A DNA stretch of 64,000 nucleotides from an uncultured Eubacteriaceae bacterium (GCA_945938055.1 CAMEUH010000001.1:7601-71600), one strand, 5' to 3'; counted from the first letter of the stretch, positions 54,126 to 63,340 are shown. Program-made: numbers and translations. Notes: generated by a model not told the origin, from the letters alone.

Positions 54126-56497
54126 TGGATAAGTGATTTTTCCGCAGAATCTAAAGTTTCATATCCATATAGCTTTGCTGTGTTTTCCATTGTAAGTCTT
54201 GCAAGATTCTTTCCTTCCTTTGCAAGCTGTGCCACAAATCTCCCATAAAGCACCAGCATTTCTTCTGAATATGTTCCAAGCTCTCCACGAAGGTAAGTCT
54301 CATAAGAAGTATTGAATACCCGATCCTCCGATGTATGGATACTCCTTGCATTTCCTGCCATATTCGGATATTCTTTCGAAAATTCTTCCATCCATGCTAC
54401 CTGAATCTTAATGATTTCCTCCATGATTTGCTTCTGCTCCTCTGGAATCACCGGGAAAGCATCCTTGATCTTCTCATACTCCCATGGAACCGTACTTTCC
54501 ATCATCCTTCCATATTTTTCAGTAATCAGGTTTCTCCCGGACTGTCTGCAGGATTCAAAATATTCCATGAACACAGTAAGCATTTCATCCGTCCATGTCA
54601 TGTACTGGCTTTTTCTCATAATGGAAAAAGTATCCCAGTCATCCTGACAGTCTGCTCTTCCTCCTTCATTCTGCACCTTATCAAATTCTTCCCATTCCAT
54701 CTTGACAATCGCATCAATCTTATCCTGTCTTGTCATCTTATCACCCTTCTTTACTTCTTCTTGTTGTTCCATACGTAACGCCACTTCCCGCGCCTGTGCC
54801 TCCAAATAAACTTCACCGGATGAGGTAAGTTTCATTTCAGATAACTTTTGTACAATCAGTCTCGCTATAATTTCAATGCTCATTGCCACCATGTCATTCG
54901 GATTCACATTCCCATTATAACGATAATCTTTCCACGCTTCCCGCTGTGACGGCATATCACCAATCGCCGTAAGAATATCTCCTATTTCCGGCAATACAGG
55001 AAGAGACGCCATCGCTGTATGTCTCCATTTATAATATGGGGCAAATTTGCGATTCAGTAAAAAGACCAGCTGCATCACACTTTGCATATATTCCGACAAT
55101 GCAATTCCTGCCGTCACATAATCCTTCCGTGCCATGCACCTTCCATAATTATACTGTCCGGCCTGGGCACATTTCATCAATTCCCGTGCTATTTTTTCCA
55201 GCCAGACATTTCTTGGGTAATAATGTAATAAATATTCTCTTTTTTCCGTAAATATGCCTTCCGGGTCCGTAAAAACCCTTCCGTTGACTGCCGCCGCCAG
55301 ACCATATTCCTCCGTTGCCCTCCAGTCCTCCTCCGTTACCGGAATCTTCCTTCCAAGCACACGTTCAAAAAAATCATCCAGCACAACCGCACCGCACCGA
55401 TGACGTCCCATTGCTGTTTCACTCCGGATTCTTCCAGCAAAAACTTTCGGAAGCTTTTCATATTCTTCATTTAGTTTTCCACCGATGGCATCAAAAACGT
55501 CCTGTGTCATCCACATTGCAAAACCCGGTCCACAGTCATGGTCTGTGGATATCTCATCATCAAAGCCAAAACACTCCGAGCCTTCCCCACACAATCCAAC
55601 TGCAATCTTATCCACATATTGTGGAAATTTTTCGGAAATCATCTTCTTTCCATGGATTTCGTAGTAATCCTCACACAAATCCAGCATGTTATCATACGTT
55701 TTTCTTCCCGCTTTTTCATAAGCTTTCATGAGATTTTCCCGAATCGTCTGATAATTAGCTGTCATCCCTGCTGTTTCATGCATGTTAAGAAGCGCTTCCT
55801 CATAATAACAAACTGCCTTTTCATAATCTTCCTTAATAAGATACAATTCTCCAAGGGCATTCGCACATCCGCAGTAATGATAATCCTTTTTCTCCGTCCG
55901 GGCAAAAATCTCCTCAGCCTGTAAAAGACTTTCCTCAGCCTCAAAAACCTTTCCCATGGAAAGATATACCTGCCCCAGATTCGTATAGGTAACCGCAAGT
56001 TCAATCACAGCATCCGGATGCATTTTTACAATTTCCAGTGCACGGCTTAAGCTTTCACTTGCCTTCTCCCATTGCCCATCTGCCTGAAAAAGCAGGCTCA
56101 TGTTGTTATAAAGACTGGCAAAACGAAAATCCTCCGGCATAAGTTCTTTCCGGTAAATACACTCCACCTTCTGATATGCGTCCTCTGATTCCTTAAGTTT
56201 TCCCATGGCACGATAAGCGTTTGCCGCGTTGAGAAGAGTCGTACCGTGAGAAAGACTTTCCTCCAGTCCACATTTTCTAATTAATTCCAGTGCCTTCTCC
56301 ACCGTCTCTTCTGCCTTATCATATTCCGTAAACTCCCGGTAATATCCAATCAACTCATTCAGGATACTGAGTGCAGCACCTTCATCCGGTTCTTCCTGTG
56401 CAATTTTAAGCTGATCCACAAGATATGGTTCTACCTTATCCAACTGATTTGTGGCAAATAATTCATCCAGTCTGCCAAGCATTCTATCCACATTCAT
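54122..56497 (-). CDS. TPR-DUF4037-DUF4125 fusion protein
   Basis: 791 residues in three parts. Residues 1-290 are tetratricopeptide-like helical repeats (e.g. NELIGYYREFTEYDKAEE, TTLLNAANAYRAMGKLKES, NLGQVYLSMGKVFEAEES). Residues 297-570 match a DUF4037 nucleotidyltransferase-like domain: GEGSECFGFDDEISTDHD at 304-321 is the GS...DxD-type active site, and ETAMGRHRCGAV follows. Residues 588-791 match DUF4125 (MTRQDKIDAIVKMEWEEF). Substrate and role are unknown. It is the last gene of a three-gene run with a SDR epimerase (11 bases) and a FUSC-type membrane protein. The nucleotidyltransferase reading is from motif recognition. Confidence 0.8.
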   Translation of the reverse strand: MNVDRMLGRLDELFATNQLDKVEPYLVDQLKIAQEEPDEGAALSILNELIGYYREFTEYDKAEETVEKALELIRKCGLEESLSHGTTLLNAANAYRAMGKLKESEDAYQKVECIYRKELMPEDFRFASLYNNMSLLFQADGQWEKASESLSRALEIVKMHPDAVIELAVTYTNLGQVYLSMGKVFEAEESLLQAEEIFARTEKKDYHYCGCANALGELYLIKEDYEKAVCYYEEALLNMHETAGMTANYQTIRENLMKAYEKAGRKTYDNMLDLCEDYYEIHGKKMISEKFPQYVDKIAVGLCGEGSECFGFDDEISTDHDCGPGFAMWMTQDVFDAIGGKLNEEYEKLPKVFAGRIRSETAMGRHRCGAVVLDDFFERVLGRKIPVTEEDWRATEEYGLAAAVNGRVFTDPEGIFTEKREYLLHYYPRNVWLEKIARELMKCAQAGQYNYGRCMARKDYVTAGIALSEYMQSVMQLVFLLNRKFAPYYKWRHTAMASLPVLPEIGDILTAIGDMPSQREAWKDYRYNGNVNPNDMVAMSIEIIARLIVQKLSEMKLTSSGEVYLEAQAREVALRMEQQEEVKKGDKMTRQDKIDAIVKMEWEEFDKVQNEGGRADCQDDWDTFSIMRKSQYMTWTDEMLTVFMEYFESCRQSGRNLITEKYGRMMESTVPWEYEKIKDAFPVIPEEQKQIMEEIIKIQVAWMEEFSKEYPNMAGNARSIHTSEDRVFNTSYETYLRGELGTYSEEMLVLYGRFVAQLAKEGKNLARLTMENTAKLYGYETLDSAEKSLIH

Positions 56498-56508
56498 AAT
56501 ATATTCCT

Positions 56509-57399
56509 CTAACTCTGATAATATTGTGCCGTAACCGCCATTCCTTCTTCAATCGGAGTATAACGGATACCCAGTTCTTCCACACGGCTTCCGTTATACC
56601 ATTCTGACTCTTCTTTTGTCAGTGGAAACGGAAGAGAAATTCCTTTCTCCAGAACTTCCCCAACCGAAATTTCTACCTTTTCAAAAGATAGTTCCATCAC
56701 GTTCTCCAACAGTATGGCAAAATCCTCATACGTCATGCTTTCCGGATTACAAAGATTATAAGCACGATTATATGCCTTCGGATTTCCACATGCCGCAAGA
56801 ATCGCCTTTGCCACATCCAGTACAAATACCATCTGAAACTCCCCTGTTGCATCATACGGATGGAGAATCTGTCCTGCGGTCAGTATCCATTTAAAATACA
56901 CCGATTCCCTTGGTGCATAATTATCCGGTCCATAAATAAATGCCGGACGAATAGACGTAAATGCTACATTTTTTTCTCTGCAGCACCGTTCAAGTTCTTT
57001 CTCCAAAAGTACCTTTCCAGCAATATAATCTCCTGCCTGTCCGCCAAAATACCGTTCTTCCAATTCGCCATCCTCATTCATGACCTTTCCGGTTCCGCGC
57101 CGGTATACATCACAGGTACTCACAAAAATATACTGTTGAAAATCAGCCTTCAGATTCTTTATGATTGTCTCAATATCACCCTTCTGATAAGCACAAAAGT
57201 CCACAATCACGTCAAAATATTCTTCCGGAATGGCCGCAATGGCCCCAACATCATGCCGGTCCATTACATATTCCACAATATCTTCTTCCTCAAATGGCTG
57301 GTTTCCACGATTTAAAAGATACAATTCATGATGTCCTTCTGCCAGTCTTGTAAAAGTCTTTCCCAGAAAATAACTTCCTCCCAGAACAAGAATTTTCAT
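56509..57399 (-). CDS. NAD-dependent epimerase/dehydratase family protein
   Basis: 296 residues of the extended SDR family. The dinucleotide-binding motif GGSYFLGKTF is at residues 8-17. RPAFIYGPDNYAPRES is a family landmark, but the usual Tyr-x-x-x-Lys appears as YIAGK (about 145-149), preceded by STCDVY. It is probably a sugar-nucleotide or isoflavone-reductase-like enzyme. It sits 6 bases after the FUSC gene and 11 bases before the TPR-DUF4037 gene. The substrate is unknown. Confidence 0.82.
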   Translation of the reverse strand: MKILVLGGSYFLGKTFTRLAEGHHELYLLNRGNQPFEEEDIVEYVMDRHDVGAIAAIPEEYFDVIVDFCAYQKGDIETIIKNLKADFQQYIFVSTCDVYRRGTGKVMNEDGELEERYFGGQAGDYIAGKVLLEKELERCCREKNVAFTSIRPAFIYGPDNYAPRESVYFKWILTAGQILHPYDATGEFQMVFVLDVAKAILAACGNPKAYNRAYNLCNPESMTYEDFAILLENVMELSFEKVEISVGEVLEKGISLPFPLTKEESEWYNGSRVEELGIRYTPIEEGMAVTAQYYQS

Positions 57400-57405
57400 C
57401 TCTTC

Positions 57406-58395
57406 CTATCTCCTTTCCTGCGGTTCTCTTAAAAACTCTCCTGCAAAATTCTTTTTAATCTCTAAAAACTCTTCCAGCCTGCGAAGCAGGGAATATAACT
57501 GTGCCCTGTCTTCAAATTCACTACGTCTGACCGGAAGAGGTTCTTTCTTCATTCCTTCATCCAGTTCATGAAAGCGGATCAGCAGTTCATCCGCTGTATT
57601 TTCCTTATGATACTCACTCGACACCAGAAGAAGAAATTCTGAAATATTCTCTGCCTGTACCGGTGTCGTCCGAAGCGTTCTTGCATTTTTATACATTTCA
57701 TAAAGGACCTGATACTGTTGTTCCCGCATCCGGATATATTCCAGGTCAAAAACATCACTCTTTCCAAACTGATTCTTATAATTAACCTCTGCCTGATTCT
57801 TTGCCTTCCGAAGATACTGTGATAATACCTGAAAACATTCTCCATTATAATCCGACATGTCTTTTGTCATGATACGCTCCGCCATTCGTGCCAGAATCTT
57901 CTTTATCTGATTATCCGCCTGTTCCTTTAACTCCTCAATTGTCACAACATCCTTTTTAAGATGCATGTTTGCCACGATTCCCGCACTGACTCCCAGAAGA
58001 AAAATTAACAGCTCATTGATAATCATCCCCATTTCCATGTTCCCCTTTGAGAGAAAATGGGAAATCAACACAGAATCCATTGCCATGGCACTATTCCATC
58101 CAAATCTCAGGCATACCATAATGAAAAAGAACAAATACACTCCATAGGCAGCAACCGAAAACCCCATAAACAGAAAACAGACATATGCAATTACCAGCGC
58201 ACAAAGAAAGGCTAAGAATCTTCCCACTGCTGTCTGAAGAGTCTCCTTTTTGGTAGGCTGAATGCTCAAAATAGCTACAATTCCTGCCGAAACCGCAAAT
58301 TCCAGATGCAAAGAAAAAGCTGCCAGTATGGCAATCATACCGGCAGCCGTGATTTTAATTGTATTCCAAAAAATATCTTTATAATTCTGCTTCAA
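57406..58395 (-). CDS. FUSC/aromatic acid exporter family protein
   Basis: 329 residues. The N-terminal 145 residues hold about five or six hydrophobic helices (AAGMIAILAAFSLHLEFAVS, FLAFLCALVIAYVCFLFMG, GVYLFFFIMVC, INELLIFLLGVSAGIVAN). The C-terminal half is a long cytosolic helical region. This is the DUF939/ArAE_1 layout, seen in small aromatic-compound efflux proteins. No upstream ribosome site is striking. It is first in a three-gene run. Confidence 0.78.
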   Translation of the reverse strand: MKQNYKDIFWNTIKITAAGMIAILAAFSLHLEFAVSAGIVAILSIQPTKKETLQTAVGRFLAFLCALVIAYVCFLFMGFSVAAYGVYLFFFIMVCLRFGWNSAMAMDSVLISHFLSKGNMEMGMIINELLIFLLGVSAGIVANMHLKKDVVTIEELKEQADNQIKKILARMAERIMTKDMSDYNGECFQVLSQYLRKAKNQAEVNYKNQFGKSDVFDLEYIRMREQQYQVLYEMYKNARTLRTTPVQAENISEFLLLVSSEYHKENTADELLIRFHELDEGMKKEPLPVRRSEFEDRAQLYSLLRRLEEFLEIKKNFAGEFLREPQERR

Positions 58396-58496
58396 ACCGG
58401 CCGCACCCTTTTCCTATTATGATTCCTGCTTTATTATACTACAAAGTCAATGGGTATAACCAGCCGTTCGTAAAATATTTTAATTATTTTCTTAAA

Positions 58497-59828
58497 TTAC
58501 TCCCGTTCTTCCATAACACTCAGATATGCCGGGCGGATAATCTTATTCATTCCGATTAGTTCCTCAATACGGTGGGCACTCCAGCCTACAATTCTTGCAA
58601 TGGCAAAAATCGGTGTGTAAAGTTCCATCGGAATTCCCAGCATCTCATAAACAAATCCGCTGTAAAAATCCACATTCGGACTAACACCTTTGAAAATACG
58701 ACGTTTTTCTGCAATAACCTCCGGAGCAATTTCCTCAATGTTGTTATAAAGACGCATGTCCTTATCCCTTCCTTTTTCCGCCGCAAGATTTTCCACAAAT
58801 TTCTTAAAAATTCGTTCTCTTGGGTCAGAAAGAGAATAAACCGCATGCCCCATTCCATAGATAAGCCCCTTTCCGTCAAAGACCTCTCCGTTTAACATTT
58901 TTGACAGGTATTCCCGGATTTCATCCTTATCATCCGTATCTTTTACATGCTTTTTGATGTCATGAATCATTTCCATAACCTTAATGTTGGCCCCTCCATG
59001 CTTTGGTCCCTTCAGAGAAGACATTGCCGCCGCAATGGCCGAATACGTATCAGAACCGGAAGACGTTACCACGCGGGTTGTAAATGTGGAATTATTACCA
59101 CCGCCATGCTCCATGTGAAGCATTAGCGCAACATCCAGAACCTTCGCCTCAATTTCTGTGTATTTCTTGTCTGCACGCAGCATCATGAGGATATTCTCTG
59201 CGGTGGATAATTTACGATTCGGACGATGAATATACATACTCTCATCATTTTCATAATGGTTAAATGCATGATACCCATATACTGCCAGCATCGGAAATGT
59301 GCTGATTAGCTGAAGACACTGGCGAATACAGTTCTCTATGTCATTAGAAGCAAGATTCTTGTCATAAGATGCCAGTGTCAGAATACTCCTTGTCATGGAA
59401 TTCATGATGTCCTTGGTAGGCGCCTTCATGATGACGTCCCGTGTAAAATTCGTCGGAAGACTTCTTGCATCTCCCAAAACCTTATTAAACTCATGGAGTT
59501 CTTCTTCGGTTGGAAGTTCTCCAAATAACAAAAGATACGCTGTTTTCTCAAATCCAAAACCTTCCCCTATGTTCTGAATCAGCGTATTTACCTTATAACC
59601 ACGATACCATAATTCACCATCACAAGGCTTTCTCTCTCCATCCACTTCCTTAAAAGAAACAACTTTTGATATATTCGTAAGCCCCGTCAGAACTCCCTTA
59701 CCATTCTGATCACGGAGTCCACGGTATACACCATATTCTTTAAACAATTCATCCGAAATTGTATCATTGGCAACACAAACCGGCTTCATCTTATCCGCAT
59801 ATTTCATGATTTCTTTTTCATACCCCAT
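58497..59828 (-). CDS. gltA: Citrate synthase
   Basis: 443 residues. It condenses oxaloacetate and acetyl-CoA. The catalytic His of GPKHGGAN, the His of GMGHAVYSLSDPR, and the Asp in NVDFYSGFVYEML are visible. LHMEHGGGNNSTFTTRVV is typical of the form found in Clostridia. GGGAG precedes the ATG by 8 bases. It has its own promoter (59875-59903). A MarR gene directly upstream on the same strand may control it. No other TCA-cycle gene is near, so it may serve glutamate synthesis. Confidence 0.95.
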   Translation of the reverse strand: MGYEKEIMKYADKMKPVCVANDTISDELFKEYGVYRGLRDQNGKGVLTGLTNISKVVSFKEVDGERKPCDGELWYRGYKVNTLIQNIGEGFGFEKTAYLLLFGELPTEEELHEFNKVLGDARSLPTNFTRDVIMKAPTKDIMNSMTRSILTLASYDKNLASNDIENCIRQCLQLISTFPMLAVYGYHAFNHYENDESMYIHRPNRKLSTAENILMMLRADKKYTEIEAKVLDVALMLHMEHGGGNNSTFTTRVVTSSGSDTYSAIAAAMSSLKGPKHGGANIKVMEMIHDIKKHVKDTDDKDEIREYLSKMLNGEVFDGKGLIYGMGHAVYSLSDPRERIFKKFVENLAAEKGRDKDMRLYNNIEEIAPEVIAEKRRIFKGVSPNVDFYSGFVYEMLGIPMELYTPIFAIARIVGWSAHRIEELIGMNKIIRPAYLSVMEERE

Positions 59829-59849
59829 GTTGCATTCTCCCTTCTGTTT

Positions 59850-59903
59850 GTTTATTTTTAAACCATCTGTTAATAGGATATCTTATTAAGAAAATAAAGT
59901 CAA
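59850..59903 (-). promoter_or_regulatory. Promoter of gltA with a candidate MarR-type site
   Basis: Minus-strand TTGACT (59898-59903) and TATCCT (59875-59880) with 17 bases between them. Downstream of the -10 lies the inverted repeat GTTTA-TTTT-TAAAC (59850-59863). A 13-of-14 match occurs after the marR promoter at 60366-60379. Confidence 0.7.
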
Positions 59904-59910
59904 TAGACGA

Positions 59911-60345
59911 TTATTGTATCATTTCTTTCATGTTCGACTCAATTTTATTAACAGCCGCATTCATTACTTCTTTTTCCTCATCTGTAATGTTCTTGAAAAT
60001 CATGTCGTACATCTGATTCCTTACCGATACAATCTGCTCCAAAACCGGCAATGCCTTATCCGTCAACCTTAAGTGCATACACCTTCTGTCATTTTCATCC
60101 GAAACAATGGCGATAAATCCCATCTGTTCCAGCCGACTGACTGACTGTGAAATATGCCCCTTGGTAAACAGCTGTGATTTGACAATGTCACTGGAGGTAT
60201 TATGCTCTCCCGAACAGTATAACAGATACAAAATTTCAATGTCTATCTGCCGCAAATCATACTTCTTGTGAATAGGGAACATGTATTTTTCAAATATTTT
60301 TTTGTACAGATGCCCATATAATAGGATTTCCATTTTATTTTTCAT
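59911..60345 (-). CDS. MarR-family transcriptional regulator
   Basis: 144 residues. A winged helix is at about residues 50-95 (NTSSDIVKSQLFTKGHISQSVSRLEQMGFI, DENDRRCMHLRLT, with the wing DENDRR), flanked by dimerisation helices. Such proteins respond to aromatic compounds or redox signals. GGTGA precedes the ATG. It lies 82 bases upstream of gltA on the same strand. Both promoters share a 14-base motif, so it may regulate both genes. Confidence 0.9.
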   Translation of the reverse strand: MKNKMEILLYGHLYKKIFEKYMFPIHKKYDLRQIDIEILYLLYCSGEHNTSSDIVKSQLFTKGHISQSVSRLEQMGFIAIVSDENDRRCMHLRLTDKALPVLEQIVSVRNQMYDMIFKNITDEEKEVMNAAVNKIESNMKEMIQ

Positions 60346-60365
60346 GATTCACCATATTATAAATA

Positions 60366-60415
60366 GTATATTTTTAAACTAATTTTACTATATCATGAAG
60401 AAGTTTTCCTTGCAA
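60366..60415 (-). promoter_or_regulatory. Promoter of marR with a candidate self-binding site
   Basis: Minus-strand TTGCAA (near 60409-60414) and TATAGT (near 60386-60391) are separated by 17 bases. The motif GTATA-TTTT-TAAAC (60366-60379, + strand) lies just downstream, as at gltA. Confidence 0.6.
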
Positions 60416-60434
60416 TACCTTTTTAACGTAAAAC

Positions 60435-60469
60435 AAAGAACCTGCAGAAACATAAACTGCAGGTTCTTT
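60435..60469 (-). terminator. Terminator of the sigma/anti-sigma operon
   Basis: A perfect 13-base stem (60435-60447 with 60457-60469) and minus-strand GTTTTA after it. It lies 10 bases after the RsiV-like stop codon. Confidence 0.9.
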
Positions 60470-60479
60470 TCGTTTGACA

Positions 60480-61388
60480 TTATCGTTTAAAAATTTCATC
60501 CGGCATCACGAATTCCGGACACCCAATACAACCTGGACCAACTTCATACTCATTAAAAACAATTACCAGATTGCCGTTTGCATTAATATAAAAATTTTCA
60601 TCTTCCTTTATTTGGAAAAATCCATCCGGTACTTCACTGTTTTCAATGAAATATACGCTGGTTCCGGCATCCATTTGTTCTTTCATCTGCTTTTTGATTT
60701 CATTACTAATTACAGAAACATAATCGGGATTGTCCGCAAACAAATCCTTAAGTTCCATCACTTTATCCTGAGCTTTATCAATATGATAGAATCGATAAAA
60801 CTCATATCCGCTTCCCTTTGTTTCCACGGCAGATATTTTTAATGTAAACCAAGTATCGGTATCTGTTATCGTCTCATACGAAACATCCAGCCCTCTATAT
60901 CCTTCCTCCGTAATATCCTCCTGAAACTGTTCAATCAGCTGGCTTACATACTCCTCTGCACTCTTATTTACCTGTTGTACCGCCTGCGAATTCACCCCAT
61001 TACTTTCTGTTTCTCCACCTTTCACCGAAACATCCGGTATGTCAACATTTGCGGTATGATTTCCATCATCGTACTGATAATTGCGAATAGTCACCACCTG
61101 GAAAAATCCTCCCACCAACGGAAGATTTCCCATGGCATATGCAATATCAGCGTGGAAATTTGGAAGTCCCACAATCACTACTGCTGCTGCCGCCGTACAT
61201 AAGCCTACATTTCTGATAGTTTTTCTTCGTCTTTGCCTCTTTTTATCCATCTTAGCCCTCCATATAGCCTCTTCCACCTTATTCATTCCCTCTTTTGGCA
61301 TAGAAACCTTTTTATACTCTTCCTTCAATTTTACAAATTCCTCATCTCGACTGTTCAATATTTTTCCCTCAATTTCCTTATTTGTCAT
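60480..61388 (-). CDS. RsiV-like anti-sigma factor
   Basis: 302 residues. The cytosolic N terminus (about 1-58, KVEEAIWRAKMDKKRQRRRK) would hold the sigma factor. One membrane helix is at about 60-77 (VGLCTAAAAVVIVGLP). The extracytoplasmic part contains a DUF4179-like segment (AYAMGNLPLVGGFFQVVTI) and a DUF3298/RsiV domain (YFIENSEVPDGFFQIKEDENFYINANGNLVIVFNEYEVGPGCIG, in pieces). In B. subtilis RsiV binds lysozyme and is then cleaved to free SigV. It follows the sigma gene by 50 bases. Confidence 0.85.
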   Translation of the reverse strand: MTNKEIEGKILNSRDEEFVKLKEEYKKVSMPKEGMNKVEEAIWRAKMDKKRQRRRKTIRNVGLCTAAAAVVIVGLPNFHADIAYAMGNLPLVGGFFQVVTIRNYQYDDGNHTANVDIPDVSVKGGETESNGVNSQAVQQVNKSAEEYVSQLIEQFQEDITEEGYRGLDVSYETITDTDTWFTLKISAVETKGSGYEFYRFYHIDKAQDKVMELKDLFADNPDYVSVISNEIKKQMKEQMDAGTSVYFIENSEVPDGFFQIKEDENFYINANGNLVIVFNEYEVGPGCIGCPEFVMPDEIFKR

Positions 61389-61438
61389 TTTTCTCTTCCC
61401 TTGCCTTTCTTTGCCTTTTGCCTTCTTCCGGAGTTTTT

Positions 61439-61912
61439 CTATGCGTCACCTAATGTTATTTTCAGTTTGTTTAACGCTCTGTACAGTCTGCTTTTAATTG
61501 TATTCAGATTTTCTCCCACAACTTCTGCAACCTGATTTAAGCTCATATCTTCAAAATACCGAAGCACTACTATCTTTTTTTCATCCGGTGAAAGTCTATC
61601 TATCGCCTTTGCGAGGTCAATATCGGCGTATTGTTCCTCCTTTCCGGTATCAGCATTCTCTAAGTCCACGTAATCCCTGCTGTTTTTCCGGAAGAATTCC
61701 ATTGCTTCATTTATGAGAATCCTGCATATCCATGTATCTGCATATTCCGCCTTCCTAAGCTTTTCCGAATAAAAGATTGCTTTATAGGCAGTCTCTTGAA
61801 CAATATCCAGCGCATCCGTCTCATTATGAACATATCTAAACGCAATCCGGTAATACTTATCATAGTTCTTTAACAGCAATTCATTGATTACCGCTTCATT
61901 ATCCGTCCTCAC
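61439..61912 (-). CDS. ECF sigma factor, SigV-like
   Basis: 157 residues. Region 2 is at about 12-78 (YYRIAFRYVHNETDALDIVQETAYKAI, TWICRILINEAMEFFRK), and region 4 is at about 105-152 (LSPDEKKIVVLRYFEDMSLNQVAEVVGENLNTIKSRLYRALNKLK, in pieces). The start is a GTG at 61912 after GGGAG. Together with the RsiV-like gene it forms a sigma/anti-sigma pair. A neighbouring SGNH lipoprotein gene is the probable effector. The SigV name is inferred from the RsiV partner. Confidence 0.87.
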   Translation of the reverse strand: MRTDNEAVINELLLKNYDKYYRIAFRYVHNETDALDIVQETAYKAIFYSEKLRKAEYADTWICRILINEAMEFFRKNSRDYVDLENADTGKEEQYADIDLAKAIDRLSPDEKKIVVLRYFEDMSLNQVAEVVGENLNTIKSRLYRALNKLKITLGDA

Positions 61913-61957
61913 CTTTTTTCTCCCTTCTTTGTAGCTACACCCATTAGACGGATGTTT

Positions 61958-62641
61958 TTAAGAAAAAGTTTCAAAACTTTTATAAATAAATTCTGCATAT
62001 CCTGCCTGTCCATCCTGGTTTAGATGAACTCCATCTTCACAAAACCATTCTTCATGACTTCCTGCAAGGCTTTTCCAGTCCAAAACAGAGACATTGGAAT
62101 ACTGCTCTGCTGTTTGCCGAATCTCTTCGTTAACCTCATCCTGCCAGGAAATATTCAACCCATAGACGTTAACCCAGAAGATTGTCCTCTCTTCTCCCAG
62201 AATCGCAAGAAGTTTCCCAGCAGTATCCTCCGTGAAAGGTCCATTTGTTCCCAGTGCAATAATAACTACATCTCCCAGCCTCTTCTGTTGCTCCAGCACT
62301 TCTGCCACTTCAATTCCTTCTGCCACCTGTCTGCTTTTTCTTGCATCAATCACGCAATCCGGCATCCACTCCTGTAGTTCTTCTTCTGCACTCAGCATAA
62401 TGGAATCCCCAATCATGGAAATATTTTTGCTTTCTTCCACATTATACACCACATTTTCTGGTTCACTTATCTCCATATTACGCACTACATTTTCTTCCTT
62501 GTCAACCGGCTGAACTATTTTCATGACCTGTGCCATTTCTCGTTGGTCTTTCTCATCCTGCTTTTCTTCTGCCTTACAGCCTGAACATAGGACTGCCATC
62601 ATTAATACTGTTACTATCATTTTACATTTAAAATTTTTCAT
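61958..62641 (-). CDS. SGNH/GDSL-hydrolase lipoprotein
   Basis: 227 residues. The lipobox LCSGC is at 18-22, so it is anchored at Cys22. The SGNH fold shows GDSIM at 78-82 (Ser80), ALGTNGPF (block III) and DGVHLNQDG (Asp-x-x-His near 207-210). The sequence resembles the C-terminal domain of OatA-like peptidoglycan O-acetyltransferases. The start is the ATG at 62641, after GGAGG. It lies 45 bases upstream of the SigV-like gene on the same strand, and links the pair to cell-wall modification. Confidence 0.85.
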   Translation of the reverse strand: MKNFKCKMIVTVLMMAVLCSGCKAEEKQDEKDQREMAQVMKIVQPVDKEENVVRNMEISEPENVVYNVEESKNISMIGDSIMLSAEEELQEWMPDCVIDARKSRQVAEGIEVAEVLEQQKRLGDVVIIALGTNGPFTEDTAGKLLAILGEERTIFWVNVYGLNISWQDEVNEEIRQTAEQYSNVSVLDWKSLAGSHEEWFCEDGVHLNQDGQAGYAEFIYKSFETFS

Positions 62642-62670
62642 GATATCCTCCACATTTTAACCAAAATAAA

Positions 62671-62702
62671 AAAATCCTAAATATATGTATATTCAGGATT
62701 TT
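62671..62702 (-). terminator. Terminator of the LUD-protein gene
   Basis: AAAATCCT (62671-62678) pairs with AGGATTTT (62695-62702), extended by an inner 5-base stem. Minus-strand TTTATTTT follows. It lies 33 bases after the LUD stop codon. Confidence 0.85.
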
Positions 62703-62734
62703 CTTTATTATTCTTTATCTTTCTTATTTTTTAC

Positions 62735-63340
62735 TTAATACCCCAGATTTTCATGAACAAGAACCACTTCATATTCCCTTCCCGAAGGTTTTTCCCACAA
62801 AACGGAAAGTACGCGGCAGATTCGTTCCGGACTCTTGCAGTCATAACAATGGTCCGCCTTTACGGCGCAAGGTGTCTTCCGGTTCAGACGCTTTGCATTC
62901 AATGGAGCCGCGATATTTCTTGCACGGTATAATGCCTGTTCATAATCTGTTGCCAGTTTATTCTCCCCTGCCACCAGATAAATCTTCTCGTGACCGAATA
63001 ACATTCCTGCCACACGATTGCAGTTTCCGTCAATATTGATGATTTCACCACTCTCAGCAAGTCCATTTACGGATGACACGTAAATCTCTGCTGTCTGAGC
63101 CGCCGCAAGAACTTCTGCACCCGTTTTTCCCTCCGGCATTTTCCAGTGCCACAAGACTTCATTATGTTCCTTTAATTTTTCATAAAGTCCCATTTCCATC
63201 AGTGTCATGGAACCGCCAAATCCTACCGTCTTCTGGTCAATCTGACTATCCATGTAATCTGCTGCCTGCTCCTTTGTGTCAAAGCAGGAAACCTTGTATC
63301 CCAGTGCCTCTAAATTCTCCTTTACCTTGGTAAAATCCAT
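62735..63340 (-). CDS. LUD-domain (lactate utilisation-type) protein
   Basis: 201 residues. The LUD domain (DUF162, LutC-like) fold is seen in QKTVGFGGSMTLMEMGLYE, AEIYVSSVNGLAESGEIINID, and IYLVAGENKLATDYEQALYR. A C-terminal segment holds cysteines (CAVKADHCYDCKSPERICR). LutC-type proteins work with iron-sulfur lactate oxidases, but no such gene is here, so the role is open. AAGGAA precedes the ATG. Stands alone before its terminator. Confidence 0.87.
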   Translation of the reverse strand: MDFTKVKENLEALGYKVSCFDTKEQAADYMDSQIDQKTVGFGGSMTLMEMGLYEKLKEHNEVLWHWKMPEGKTGAEVLAAAQTAEIYVSSVNGLAESGEIINIDGNCNRVAGMLFGHEKIYLVAGENKLATDYEQALYRARNIAAPLNAKRLNRKTPCAVKADHCYDCKSPERICRVLSVLWEKPSGREYEVVLVHENLGY

